This document shows, piece after piece, positions 1-8,495 of a stretch of 32,472 bases of DNA (position 1 is its first letter; every line of letters begins with the position of its first letter). Origin of the DNA: PVC group bacterium (GTDB taxonomy: Bacteria > Verrucomicrobiota > Kiritimatiellia > CAIKKV01); assembly GCA_945898015.1 (NCBI GenBank), contig CAMDGM010000039.1, forward strand, positions 1-32,472, read 5' to 3'. Below the pieces are notes generated by a model, which worked only from the letters and a program-made list of their open reading frames with translations, had not been told where the DNA came from and ran no database searches. The position numbers and the translations under genes are program-made.

Positions 1-175
1 GCTGGAGGCGTCGGGGCACGAGCCCACGCCGCCTCGCCGTCAGGCGGCTGCGCCTCGAAATCGTCGCGTCCCTTTTCGCCTGATCGAAACGCCGCAAGCC
101 TGAACGCCATCGCGCGCCCGGCCCCCTCGCGGGGAGCCTCGGGCGTCGCGCGAGACGGCTGCCGGGAAAAGCCCG
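1..175 (+). repeat. Right half of large hairpin repeat, copy 1 (truncated by window edge)
   Basis: This is non-coding DNA. From base 1 it matches the loop, right arm and right tail of the repeat copies at 20932-21187 and 25940-26285. The loop starts GCTGGAGGCG and contains CGCCTCGCCGTC. The right arm (about 44-101) ends CGAAACGCCGCAAGCC, and the tail ends GAAAAGCCC. The left arm would lie upstream of the window. The 4-nt bulge seen in the other copies is present as TGAT just before CGAAAC. No plausible gene overlaps it. Confidence 0.8.
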
Positions 176-206
176 ACCTAAATTGTTTGTGCCCGGGGTT
201 GTGTAG

Positions 207-225
207 CGCCGCACTGCGTGCGGCG
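207..225. other. Perfect stem-loop in gene-free stretch downstream of the flippase gene
   Basis: CGCCGCAC and GTGCGGCG form an 8-bp perfect stem around a TGC loop. It lies about 120 bases past the stop of the minus-strand flippase gene (343), so it could end or protect that transcript. There is no T-run on either side, so it is not a classical intrinsic terminator. Nothing else recognisable was found in 176-342. Confidence 0.4.
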
Positions 226-342
226 GGTGCCCGCTAATTGAATGAAGGGCGGAGCGATGCGACGCCGCGCGGAAAGAGCAGAGCTGGGCGATAAACAGCG
301 GTGTATGCGGGCTCGTATCACTCGCCCCTCCAAAAGCCGGGG

Positions 343-1788
343 TTACTTGTTCCTTACGGCGTTCATGGCCGCGCGGACATCGGCGGGCCGCAGGATCTTC
401 AGGCCGGCCAGCAGGGCCAGGTAGAGCAGGACCGCCCCCGCGCCGGCCCCGATCATGACGGGGAGTTCGCGGTCGAGCCAGACGCCGGGAAGGGTGATGA
501 GCAGTCCGAGTCCGGTGACCACCAGGAAATCCGGCAGCATGGACAGGAACGTGTGGCGATAGTACACCACATACACGAGCGCCGCGGCGGTGTGTCCGGC
601 CAGGGTAGCCCAGGCGGCGCCTTCCGCCTTCCAGCGGGGGATCAGCAGGAAGGAGCCCGCCACCATGGCGATGACGCCGGCCACGGTGGAGGCGGCATAG
701 ACGGAGGGCTTTTTGCGGACCACGGCAAAGTTCATGCCCATCTGCGAGACCAGCATGGGGCTGAACGCCAGGCCCGTGATCACGGCTACGCCATAGGTGT
801 CCGCGAATTCCGCGCCCAGCAGCAGCCGGATGGCGGGCCGGCCGGCGTAGACGAGTCCGGCGTAAACCAGGAAGGCCGCGGCGCCGCACCAGGCGAGGGC
901 CGTGCGGTTCCAGGCCACCACCTCCGCGCCGCGGTCCGAGGCGTGGAGCTTGGAGAGCGCGGGCACGAGCGTGGTGAAGATCAGGCCCAGGAACATGCCC
1001 GTGGTCATGAGAAACTGGTTGGCCAGGTCGAAGGGCGCCACGTCCTCATACCGGCCCGTGAGGCCGCGGATGAAGAGGGGGGCTGAGCGCTGCAGGAAAA
1101 AGAGCAGCACGGTGGGGATATAGAAGGTGGCGCCGAACAGGAAATAGGGCGCAAAGTCCTTCAGCGGCAGGTAGCCCCACGGGCGGAAGAGCGCCTGGCG
1201 GCCCCACCAGAACGACAGGAGCATGAGCGCGATCTCGTTCAGCGCCAGCGCCCACAGGGCCGCATCGAGGCTGCCGGTCCACGCGTAGAGGCCCACGATC
1301 AGGCCGAACGTGAGGGCGCTGCGGATCAGCTCCCGGGCCGAGAAGCGGGCGATTTCGTTGCGGCCGTAGAGAAAGGCGAAGGTGGTGCCCTGGATCTTGC
1401 CCGCCACCATGATGCAGATGAGGATGGGCAGCCAGCGCAAGGGGAAGCTCTCCGGCTGGACCAGGACAAAATAGAGCGACACGAGCACCGCGAAGCCGGC
1501 CACCAGCAGGTTGCTCCAATACATGATGCCGTGCAGCAGGTGCGCTTCGCGATCCTTGTTGCGCCCCTGCTCGGGGATGAACCGGCCGAAGATCTGGAGA
1601 TTGCCGAGCCCGGTGAAGGCCTCGCAGATGGTCAGGACCGAGGTGAAATAGGCGAACTGGCCGTACAGCTCTTTTCCCATGTACCGGGGAATGACGATGA
1701 GGCTGAGGAAGAGAAAGGGGTAGCGCAGCAGGCGCCAGAAGGCCCCGATCGTGACCGTGCGGAGCGTCTCCTGGCTAGTATAGCTCAT
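343..1788 (-). CDS. Polysaccharide flippase (MOP/Wzx-type, oligosaccharide exporter)
   Basis: This 481-residue multi-spanning membrane protein has about 12-14 hydrophobic segments separated by short loops with Arg/Lys, such as the PRYMGKELYGQFAYF region near residue 30. That is the usual start of Wzx/RfbX flippases of the MATE/MOP superfamily, which move lipid-linked oligosaccharides across the inner membrane. I chose the ATG at 1788 (MSYTSQETL) because the open frame upstream of it only shadows the glycosyltransferase gene. That start overlaps the last 14 bases of the glycosyltransferase, so the two are probably translationally coupled. Length is typical for the family. The substrate cannot be read from sequence. 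Confidence 0.88.
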   Translation of the reverse strand: MSYTSQETLRTVTIGAFWRLLRYPFLFLSLIVIPRYMGKELYGQFAYFTSVLTICEAFTGLGNLQIFGRFIPEQGRNKDREAHLLHGIMYWSNLLVAGFAVLVSLYFVLVQPESFPLRWLPILICIMVAGKIQGTTFAFLYGRNEIARFSARELIRSALTFGLIVGLYAWTGSLDAALWALALNEIALMLLSFWWGRQALFRPWGYLPLKDFAPYFLFGATFYIPTVLLFFLQRSAPLFIRGLTGRYEDVAPFDLANQFLMTTGMFLGLIFTTLVPALSKLHASDRGAEVVAWNRTALAWCGAAAFLVYAGLVYAGRPAIRLLLGAEFADTYGVAVITGLAFSPMLVSQMGMNFAVVRKKPSVYAASTVAGVIAMVAGSFLLIPRWKAEGAAWATLAGHTAAALVYVVYYRHTFLSMLPDFLVVTGLGLLITLPGVWLDRELPVMIGAGAGAVLLYLALLAGLKILRPADVRAAMNAVRNK

Positions 1789-2872
1789 GAAGCGCCTCGC
1801 GCGTTTCCTCGGCGCACCGCCGCCAGGTGAAGTCGGCGGCCCGGACCAGCCCGCGGCGGCGCATCTCCGCGCGGCGGGCGTCGTCCTGCAGGACGCGCTC
1901 CAGCCCAGTGGCGATGGATTCGGGATCGAAGGGGTCCACGATTTCGCCGGCGTCGCCCGCGATTTCGGGGAGCGCCCCCGTGCTGGAGACGACCACCGGG
2001 CAGCCGCAGGCCATGGCCTCGCAGGTGGGAATGCCGAACTCCTCATACACGGAGGGGAACAGCATGCAGTCGGCCAGATTGTAGAGGAGCGGCAGTTCGG
2101 CCTGGTCCACCCAGCCGAGGAAGGTGATGTCGTCGAGGACGCCGTCCCCGGCGAGGTTGTATTCGGGGATGTATTTTTCGCATCCGATTCCGGCCACGAC
2201 CAGTTTGCACGGCAGCCGCTTGCGGAGCTGGCGGAAGGCGGCGATCAGGTTCTTGAAGTTCTTGCGCGGATCGTACTTGATGACCGACAGGATGAACCGG
2301 TCAGGCAGCGAATGCTTCTCGCGGAACGCCGACAGGGCGGCGCGGTCTTCGATAACCTTGAAGTTCCGGTTGGTGCCCAGGCGGATGGTGCGGATTTTCC
2401 GGGGGGGCACCTTGAGGATGCGGATGAAGTCCTGGCGGGTCAGCTCGGAGTTGGCGATGATGAGATCGGCCTTGCGGCAGTAGAGGGGCATGACGGCGCG
2501 GATGTAGGCGATGTCGGCGCGGGTGTAGAGTTCGGGGTGGACGAACCAGCTTGCGCCGTGGACGGTCATGACGGTTTTCCGGCCCGTGCAAAAGGGGACG
2601 GTGAACTTGGTGTGGAAGATCGTGTCCACGCCGGCCTTGCGGGCCGCGAGCGGGATGCGGACCTGGTCCCAGAGGAGCTTGTTGGACCCGGGCACCAGGG
2701 TTTCGACGGCATTGGGGAAGGTGGAATAGCGGCCGAGGAAGGCCGGGTTTTTGTGGAAGAGGACGTATTCGGTTTGCGGGTCGAGGGGCAGGAGCTCGTC
2801 CATCAGGTTGAGGCTGTAGATGCCGATTCCCTGCCGCTCCTCGAGCGCGCGCAACATGACGCCGATTCGCAT
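1775..2872 (-). CDS. Glycosyltransferase family 4 (GT-B fold)
   Basis: The 365-residue cytoplasmic protein has a GT-B architecture. The N-terminal acceptor domain begins MRIGVMLRALEERQGIG, with the glycine-rich loop near residues 14-17. The C-terminal nucleotide-sugar domain holds the EX7E signature around E277/E285 (YEEFGIPTCEAMACGCPVV), followed by a GALPEIAGDAG motif near 299-309. This is the RfaB/mannosyltransferase-like GT4 pattern; donor and linkage cannot be assigned. It precedes and overlaps the flippase gene, so together they probably build and export a surface glycan. The ATG at 2872 is preceded by AGGAA. Confidence in the family is high and in the specific activity low. Confidence 0.93.
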   Translation of the reverse strand: MRIGVMLRALEERQGIGIYSLNLMDELLPLDPQTEYVLFHKNPAFLGRYSTFPNAVETLVPGSNKLLWDQVRIPLAARKAGVDTIFHTKFTVPFCTGRKTVMTVHGASWFVHPELYTRADIAYIRAVMPLYCRKADLIIANSELTRQDFIRILKVPPRKIRTIRLGTNRNFKVIEDRAALSAFREKHSLPDRFILSVIKYDPRKNFKNLIAAFRQLRKRLPCKLVVAGIGCEKYIPEYNLAGDGVLDDITFLGWVDQAELPLLYNLADCMLFPSVYEEFGIPTCEAMACGCPVVVSSTGALPEIAGDAGEIVDPFDPESIATGLERVLQDDARRAEMRRRGLVRAADFTWRRCAEETREALHELY

Positions 2873-2910
2873 AACGATTCCTGTGGCGGGTGGTGGTGAC
2901 TTGCCGCTTC

Positions 2911-2938
2911 ATTATGCAGAAAGAGGGCATGAAGTCGA
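2911..2938 (-). promoter_or_regulatory. Possible sigma-70 promoter for the glycosyltransferase-flippase pair
   Basis: Read on the minus strand, TCGACT (2933-2938) and CATAAT (2911-2916) are separated by 16 bases. This sits in the 88-base gap after the DUF2271-protein gene and would give a leader of about 30 bases before the ATG at 2872. The -10 matches 5 of 6 positions and the -35 is mediocre. The pair could instead be read through from the upstream gene. Confidence 0.35.
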
Positions 2939-2960
2939 GCGCGGATCCTTCGAGGGGCGC

Positions 2961-5828
2961 CTATTCCACTACGCCCAGCAGGATTGGAACGGTCGGATCG
3001 GATACATCCACGGCAAGCAATCCGGCGGCCTCGTCAACCACGTAGACAGTCGCGCCGTCGATGGTCACGGCCAGGGCCGCCCCTTTGGTAGGATAAGATC
3101 CGACAAGAACAGGGTCCATCGGGTTCAGGGTGTCCACGATGTATACGCCGTGATCGCCGTTGGCGGTGATGACATACGTTCCGGAGGCGGCCATGGCCTG
3201 TATGGCTCCGGGAAGGGCGAGGCTGCCCAGGGGCAGATAGGTCCCCGTGCCGTCATCCGCCAGGAGAACCAGCGTGGCGCCCTGGCTGGCGGCGAGCATC
3301 CCGTTTGTGATCACGACGACGGCGCTGTAGCCGGGGGCGCTTTCCTTCACCACGCTGGGTGCAGGCGTCCGAACGGCCGTGGCGACAATCGGCGAGCTGG
3401 CTGCCGGCACAGCTTTTGCCACCGCGGCAACAGGAGCCGGGGTGGGGGTGTAGGTCAGCGACATGGCCGTGAAGTTGGGGAGGTTGGCCGGGGCGACGGT
3501 GACGGCCGTCTTCCCCTTGTTGAACTGGATGTACTTGGCGGGCGTCACGGGACCCTGGCCGTCTTCGGTGGTCATTTCGACCATGATCCGGTAGAGGCCG
3601 TTCGGAACCACGAAGCCGTCCGAATTCCGGCAGTTCCAGGTGACCACATGGGCTTTGTGGGTGGCGAGCGTGGCGCCGGTGACGGCATCCGTGATGTCGC
3701 TCCGGGAACTGGCCAGCCATTGGATCAGGTATTGCTGCCGCACGGCGGCGCGTTTCTTGAGTGTTTTCACGAAAAAGCCGTTCGAGTCCGTCACCCAGAT
3801 GGCCATGATATTTTGAGGGTCGAAGCCCTTGAGGGTTTTCTGGGTGGTGACCCGGAAGGTGGCGGTGCCGGCGACGGGGACTTCGGCCGGCGGGGCGAGG
3901 TAGAGCGTGGCGCTCCTGGTGTTGTTAGCGATATTGGTTTCACCCGGCACCGGGCCGGCGACCACGTCGATGATGTGATTTCCGCCCGCCCGCCCGCCGG
4001 TCCGCCAGGGGAGCGTCACGGTCCTTCCCGCTTTGGGCCCCAGTGTGATGCCGGAAACCGACGTGAGGAGAAGGCCGGTGTTGTGATCTTTCAGGGCGAC
4101 GGTGAACGTTTCCGGGGTTGCCAGGAGGTTCGTGAGGGTGGCGACGACGGGGATGGTGACGCCGATGATGCCCAGGCTGGGCCGGACGGCGGTGACGGCG
4201 ATATCCCGCGCATAGACGGGGGTGTAGGTCAGCGCCATGCCGGTGAAAAAGGGGAGATTGGCGGGAGCCAGGGTGACGGCTTTCTTCCCTTTCGTGAAGG
4301 CGAGGTAGTTGATGGGCGTGATGGGGCCCTGGGCGTCCTGGGTGGTCATTTCAACCCGGATCTGATACACGCCGTTGGTGACGAGTTTTCCGGCGGCATT
4401 GCGGCAGTTCCAGGTCACCTGGTGGGTGGCCTGCGTGGTGAGCGTGGCGCCGGTGACGGCGTCCACGACGTTATATTTGGAGCTCGCGATCCACTTGAGC
4501 AGGAATGGCTCCCGGACCGTGGCGCATTTCTTGAGCGTCCGGATGAATTTGCCGTTGCCGTCCGTCACCCAGATGGCCACGACGTTGATGGGGTCGAGGC
4601 CCAGGTAGGTCCTCATCGTGGTGACCCGGAAGGTGAGGGAGCCGTCGAGCACGGGAATGGGGGCGGTGAGGACGAGGCCGGAGGTCAGCGTGTTGTTCGC
4701 GAGGTTGGTTTCACCCGCCGCGGGTCCGGCCACCGCCTTGAGCGTATAGCCGCCCGCCGGCAGGCTGGTGGTATTCCAGTTGATCGTCACGGTTGTGCCG
4801 GCGAATGGGCCCAGGGCCGAGACCGGGGCCGATCCGATCAGGACGCCCGAGGTGGTGTTGCTCAATACGACGCTGAACGATTCCGTGGTCAGCTTGCGGT
4901 TGGTGACGGTGACGATGACGGGAATCGTGGCGCCGGTCAGGCCGGCCGCGGGCGTGATGGCGGTGACGGCCAGATCGGGTATCACGGCGGCGCTGACGAG
5001 CGTGACGGTGGAGGCCAGGGTGTTGTCCGCGAGGCTGGTTTCGCCCGCGACGGCGGCGGCCGTGGCCTTGAGGGTGTAAACGCCGCTGGTCAAGGCGGTG
5101 GTGTTCCAGGAGATAGTCACGTTGGTGGACGAAAAAGGGGCGAGGGCGGTTACCGCGGCGGATCCGATCAGGAGGCTCGAGGTGGTGTTGCTTAGCGCGA
5201 TGTTGAACGATTCCGTTGACGACTGGCGGTTCGTGACCGTGATGGTGATGGGAATCGTGGTGCCGGTCACGCCGGAGGCGGGCGTGATGCGGCTGACGGC
5301 AATGTCATGTCCATTGCTGGGGGTATACGTGAGGGAAATGCCGGTGAAATAGGGGAGGTTCGCCGGGGCGACCGTGACGCCGGCCGGTCCTTTTGTGAAC
5401 TGGATGTAGTTGGTGGGGGTGACGGGCCCCACGGCGTCGTCGGAGGTCATTTCAACCATGATCCGGTAGGTCCCGTCACCGACGAGAGCCCGGGCCGCGT
5501 TGCGGCAGTTCCAGGTGATCTGATGGACTTCCTGAGTTTTGAGCGTGGCACCCGTGATGGCGTCCACCACGTTCAGTTGTGAGCTCGCGACCCACTTGAC
5601 CAGATTGACTTGTTTGCTCGAACCGGCTTGTTTTTTGAGCGTCCGCACAAAGGCGCCGTTTCCGTCCGTGACCCAGATGGCGATAATGTTTTTCGGAGCA
5701 TAGTTCTGGGGTGTTTTCAGGGTGGTCACGCGAAAGACGGCCGATCCGTCGGTTTGTGCATGAAGGGGGCCGCAAAACGCCAGAAGCAATAAGGCGGTCA
5801 AGCCAGCGGTTCGTGTCGTTGTTTTCAT
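2961..5828 (-). CDS. Secreted multidomain protein: three DUF2271-like domains, three CARDB-like domains, LVIVD-like tail
   Basis: This is a 955-residue protein with a Sec signal peptide (residues 1-24, cleavage after PLHA). Visible domain order: DUF2271-like 28-169, CARDB-like 174-279 and 284-388, DUF2271-like 395-537, CARDB-like 540-645, DUF2271-like 653-796, Pro/Ala linker about 797-835, then a LVIVD-type beta-propeller fragment 835-955 (VYIVDT, LLAVDVSDP). Each DUF2271 copy repeats IWVTD-NG, TLKK, W-ASS, DAVTGATL, TWNCRN and YRIMVEM. CARDB domains are Ig-like adhesion modules. The role is probably an exported surface or periplasmic binding protein; DUF2271 proteins have no settled function. 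The ATG at 5828 is preferred over an in-frame GTG six bases upstream because AGGAAGG lies 8 bases before it. A paired regulatory site lies upstream. Confidence 0.85.
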   Translation of the reverse strand: MKTTTRTAGLTALLLLAFCGPLHAQTDGSAVFRVTTLKTPQNYAPKNIIAIWVTDGNGAFVRTLKKQAGSSKQVNLVKWVASSQLNVVDAITGATLKTQEVHQITWNCRNAARALVGDGTYRIMVEMTSDDAVGPVTPTNYIQFTKGPAGVTVAPANLPYFTGISLTYTPSNGHDIAVSRITPASGVTGTTIPITITVTNRQSSTESFNIALSNTTSSLLIGSAAVTALAPFSSTNVTISWNTTALTSGVYTLKATAAAVAGETSLADNTLASTVTLVSAAVIPDLAVTAITPAAGLTGATIPVIVTVTNRKLTTESFSVVLSNTTSGVLIGSAPVSALGPFAGTTVTINWNTTSLPAGGYTLKAVAGPAAGETNLANNTLTSGLVLTAPIPVLDGSLTFRVTTMRTYLGLDPINVVAIWVTDGNGKFIRTLKKCATVREPFLLKWIASSKYNVVDAVTGATLTTQATHQVTWNCRNAAGKLVTNGVYQIRVEMTTQDAQGPITPINYLAFTKGKKAVTLAPANLPFFTGMALTYTPVYARDIAVTAVRPSLGIIGVTIPVVATLTNLLATPETFTVALKDHNTGLLLTSVSGITLGPKAGRTVTLPWRTGGRAGGNHIIDVVAGPVPGETNIANNTRSATLYLAPPAEVPVAGTATFRVTTQKTLKGFDPQNIMAIWVTDSNGFFVKTLKKRAAVRQQYLIQWLASSRSDITDAVTGATLATHKAHVVTWNCRNSDGFVVPNGLYRIMVEMTTEDGQGPVTPAKYIQFNKGKTAVTVAPANLPNFTAMSLTYTPTPAPVAAVAKAVPAASSPIVATAVRTPAPSVVKESAPGYSAVVVITNGMLAASQGATLVLLADDGTGTYLPLGSLALPGAIQAMAASGTYVITANGDHGVYIVDTLNPMDPVLVGSYPTKGAALAVTIDGATVYVVDEAAGLLAVDVSDPTVPILLGVVE

Positions 5829-5867
5829 ATCCACATCCTTCCTCGTATGTCTTTAGGCCACATTAAA

Positions 5868-5933
5868 AGTATAGGGCTGTTCGGGGTTGTGGGCTTACGG
5901 GAATGATCTACGAAGAGTGGTAATTATCTACGA
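5868..5933 (-). promoter_or_regulatory. Divergent regulatory region with phased direct repeats (putative AraC-type operator)
   Basis: ATCTACGA occurs at 5906-5913 and again at 5926-5933, exactly 20 bases apart, about two helical turns. Read on the minus strand, a TATACT hexamer at 5868-5873 could be a -10 box lacking a good -35, which is typical of an activator-dependent promoter. The repeats would then lie about 45-72 bases upstream of the start site, a normal AraC activation position. A separate TTGACA at 5938-5943 could belong to a plus-strand promoter for the neighbouring regulator. The motif TGGCCTAAAG also lies in the minus-strand leader. Confidence 0.5.
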
Positions 5934-5975
5934 TAGCTTGACAGTGCCGGCCCCGGCTGATTAAGGTGAGTTCTT

Positions 5976-7021
5976 ATGAATGCGGCCACCCTCGTCAGAC
6001 TGGTCAGGCAAGCCTGTGAGAGTCCGGTTATCCGGAAGCTGAACGAATTGGCGCGGGAAACCACAGGCGTGGGTTTTCGCGTGTTCGTGTCGTCCCAGAA
6101 TGACGGAACCAGCGAGGTCTTCGCCGTTGGAGATGCCGCGGAGTTTCCGGAATTCTGCCGGCTTTTCCACAGCGTGGACGAAGGGCGCAGCCGGTGCCTG
6201 GCATGTCACCAGGTGTTGGCTTTGTCGGGGGCCAGCGGGGCGGGGCTGAAGGAAAACGTCTGCCACGGGGGCACGTCGGTGTTGATGGCCCCGGTTGCCG
6301 GGGTGGCGTTGCCCAAGGGCGCGAGCATTTTGGTGGTGAGCACCTGTGCCATTTCTCCGGACAACCGGTTCTGTGGCTGGCGCCGGGTCAGGGGCTGGCC
6401 CTGGACCTGAAAAAGCTGCGCCAGGCCTATCAAGATTTGCCCGTGCTGAGCGGGCGGCACCTGGCGACGGCGCGGTCCATTGTGGAGGTCGCGGCGGAGG
6501 CGATGGCGGAAGCGTTGCGCGGCGCTATCGCCGCTTTGCCGGAGGAGGAGAAGGGGAAGCGGCTGATCGCGTCCCCGGGGGCGGTGGAAGAAAAGATCCG
6601 GGCCGCGCTGGGGCGGATTCAATCCGGTCCGAGCCAGCCTGCCACCCGCCCGTCCGGGTTGACGCTCGTTGATGTGGTCAAGGCGCTGGTGGAGGCGAAT
6701 CCGCAGATGCATTTTTCAGTGGGAGAGATCGCCCGGGTGGCGCGGATGACCCCGAATCATTTTTCCATGCTGTTCCACCGGGTGGCGGGCCGGCCTTTTC
6801 GGGACTTCCTGGTTGAGACCAGGCTCGACCTGGCCCGGGAACTCCTGCAGGATTTGACGTTGTCCATCCTGGAAGTGTCGCTTCAGGCCGGATTCAAGGA
6901 CGCCGGCTATTTCACGAAGGTTTTTCATAAGCGGATGGGCCAGGCGCCGGGGGAATGGCGTCGGAGCGTTCCCGTAAAGGCCATTCGCCAAGCAAGGAAG
7001 AAACATGCAGTCGCAGTATGA
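5976..7021 (+). pseudogene. PocR-domain AraC-family transcriptional regulator, frameshifted
   Basis: Two reading frames together make one regulator of about 348 residues. The first frame (5976-6410) encodes a PocR-type sensory domain with the expected Cys cluster (C74, C77, H78; C96-H97). The -1 frame then continues with ALDLKKLRQAYQDLPVLS, the normal end of a PocR domain, and a complete C-terminal AraC double helix-turn-helix ending at 7021. The shift lies within about 6350-6395. No convincing slippery heptamer occurs there before the in-frame stop, so a 1-base loss (real mutation or assembly error) is more likely than programmed slippage. AAGGTGAG precedes the ATG. The end overlaps the FAD oxidoreductase start by 17 bases. 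It probably regulates that gene or the divergent DUF2271-protein gene. Confidence 0.75.
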
Positions 7022-8282
7022 CGTGGTGGTGGCGGGCGGCGGCACGGCGGGCGTGGTGGCCGCCGTGCAGGCGGGCCGGGCCGGCGCCCGGACGTTGCTG
7101 ATTGAAAAAAACGGGATCCTGGGCGGCACCATCACGGTGGGCGGCATCAATGCGCCCGCCCATTTTTTCGCCTGGGGCCGCCCGGTCATTGCCGGGATCG
7201 GGTGGGAGCTGTTTCGGCGAACCCGGGAACTCTGCGGGGAGCCCATTCCGACTCCCGAGTTCACCCTCAACAACGACAAGCCCGGCCACCTGACCCTGGA
7301 CAAGGCCGTGTATGCGGCCGTGTGCGACGAGGCGGTTCTGGCGGCGGGGGTGGATTTGGTGTTTCATGCCATGTCCGCGGCGGCGGTCTTTGAAGAGGGG
7401 GCCTGGACGCTGACGGTTTGCACCAAGACGGGGCTCCGGAAGATCCGGACCCGGACGCTGATTGATGCCACGGGTGACGCCAATGTGGTGAGCCTGGCCG
7501 GGTTCCCGCTGGTCCATTCGCCGGTCGTTCAGCCGGCCACGTTGAGCCTGTATGGCTCGGGGTATGATGTCCAGCAGCTCGACTTCCCCGCGCTTAACGC
7601 CGCGGCGGAGGCGGCCGTGGCGGCGGGCGAGTTGAAGTCGACCGATCTTTCCTGGCGCAACACCGGGCCTGAATCGTTTCTCAAGTCGCACGGGGTGAAC
7701 GCCAATCATATCCGGGCGCCCGGGGCCGACACCAGCGAAGGCCGGACGGCGGTCGAGGTCGAGAGCCGGCGGGCCATGCTCCGCGTGTACCGGTTTTTCA
7801 AGAAGCAGCCGGGCCTGGAGAAGTACCGGATCGACTGGTTCTGTACCGAGGCGGGCATCCGCGAAACCGTTACCATCCAGGGCAAGGAGACGGTCACGGT
7901 GCAGGCCTATGAGTCGGGCTTCTTCTTCGACTCGGCGCTCTGTTATGCCTATTACAACATTGATGAGCATCTGAACGACGGGAAGGGCATCAACTATCGC
8001 CGGTTGGGGTTGAACGTGTTGCCCACGATTCCGCGCGGGGCGTTGCTGCCGGCGGGCAGCCGGTTCCTTCTCGTGGCCGGCCGGTGTGTGGCCAGCGATC
8101 GCGAGGCGAATGCCGCCCTCCGCGTGGAGTGCCCGTGCATGGCCATGGGGCAGGCGGCCGGCGCGCTGGCGGCGTTGAGCGCGCGGATGGGGCTCGATCC
8201 GGAAGAGCTTCCGCTTGAGCCGGTGCGCGCGCTGTTGCGCCAGCACGGCGCCATCGTCCCGGAACGTTTGACAGGGGCATAA
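7005..8282 (+). CDS. FAD-dependent oxidoreductase (FAD_oxidored family)
   Basis: The 425-residue protein starts with a Rossmann dinucleotide motif, GGGTAG (residues 11-16), after VVVA. An acidic residue ends the second strand (LLIEKNG), followed by GGTITVGGIN near residues 42-51. A second FAD-contacting segment, TLIDATGDANVVSLAG, lies near residues 148-163, and the C-terminal AGRCVASDREANAALRVE segment is typical of the PF12831 family. These proteins are widespread in PVC bacteria near glycan-degradation genes, usually with unknown substrates. No signal peptide, so probably cytoplasmic. It starts inside the regulator gene and is followed after 9 bases by a tiny ORF, so co-expression is likely. 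Confidence 0.9.
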   Translation: MQSQYDVVVAGGGTAGVVAAVQAGRAGARTLLIEKNGILGGTITVGGINAPAHFFAWGRPVIAGIGWELFRRTRELCGEPIPTPEFTLNNDKPGHLTLDKAVYAAVCDEAVLAAGVDLVFHAMSAAAVFEEGAWTLTVCTKTGLRKIRTRTLIDATGDANVVSLAGFPLVHSPVVQPATLSLYGSGYDVQQLDFPALNAAAEAAVAAGELKSTDLSWRNTGPESFLKSHGVNANHIRAPGADTSEGRTAVEVESRRAMLRVYRFFKKQPGLEKYRIDWFCTEAGIRETVTIQGKETVTVQAYESGFFFDSALCYAYYNIDEHLNDGKGINYRRLGLNVLPTIPRGALLPAGSRFLLVAGRCVASDREANAALRVECPCMAMGQAAGALAALSARMGLDPEELPLEPVRALLRQHGAIVPERLTGA

Positions 8283-8291
8283 GGAAAACTA

Positions 8292-8420
8292 TTGAAGTGG
8301 CGGTATTTCGATCCCGCCCAGGCGCCCGGGCATGACATCCGGCAGATTGCGGTCATGGAAGAGTGCCATCGCCAGAACCCGTTGCCGCGCCGTCGCCGCC
8401 GCCGTGGTGGGTTGCGATAA
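8292..8420 (+). CDS. Small Arg-rich protein, TTG start, unknown function
   Basis: This is a 42-residue open frame starting with TTG nine bases after the oxidoreductase stop. AAGGA (8281-8285) sits 6 bases before it and overlaps that stop. The protein reads as a mixed N-terminal part (KWRYFDPAQAPGHDIRQIA, with VMEECHRQNPLP following) and a basic tail of six arginines then GGLR. The composition resembles a real coding sequence rather than a random frame. The basic tail could bind nucleic acid or be a degraded C-terminal remnant of a larger protein. I recognise no family. Confidence 0.5.
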   Translation: MKWRYFDPAQAPGHDIRQIAVMEECHRQNPLPRRRRRRGGLR

Positions 8421-8470
8421 GAGCCCTATGTCATTTCTTTGGGAGGGCCGGCTTCCACGCCGGCCAATCT
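8421..8470 (+). repeat. REP-like hairpin repeat unit, copy A
   Basis: This 50-base stretch is nearly identical to 26236-26285. It holds a perfect 7-bp stem, GGCCGGC / GCCGGCC (8446-8452 and 8459-8465), around a TTCCAC loop. It is preceded by the shared AGCCC-ATG-CATTTCTT segment. At 26 kb it is the right end of the large hairpin repeat; here it stands alone, directly after the small ORF. It could act as a transcript end or as a mobile REP unit. Confidence 0.7.
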
Positions 8471-8495
8471 GCTTCTGCGGGGCGCCTGTGCTTGA

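Noticed and set aside
2820..5195. 791-residue plus-strand open frame
   Set aside because: It runs antisense to the DUF2271/CARDB gene, is dominated by Gly/Asp/Val/Arg repeats mirroring that gene's internal repeats, and has no start or domain support.
6912..8246. 444-residue minus-strand open frame
   Set aside because: Antisense shadow of the FAD oxidoreductase.
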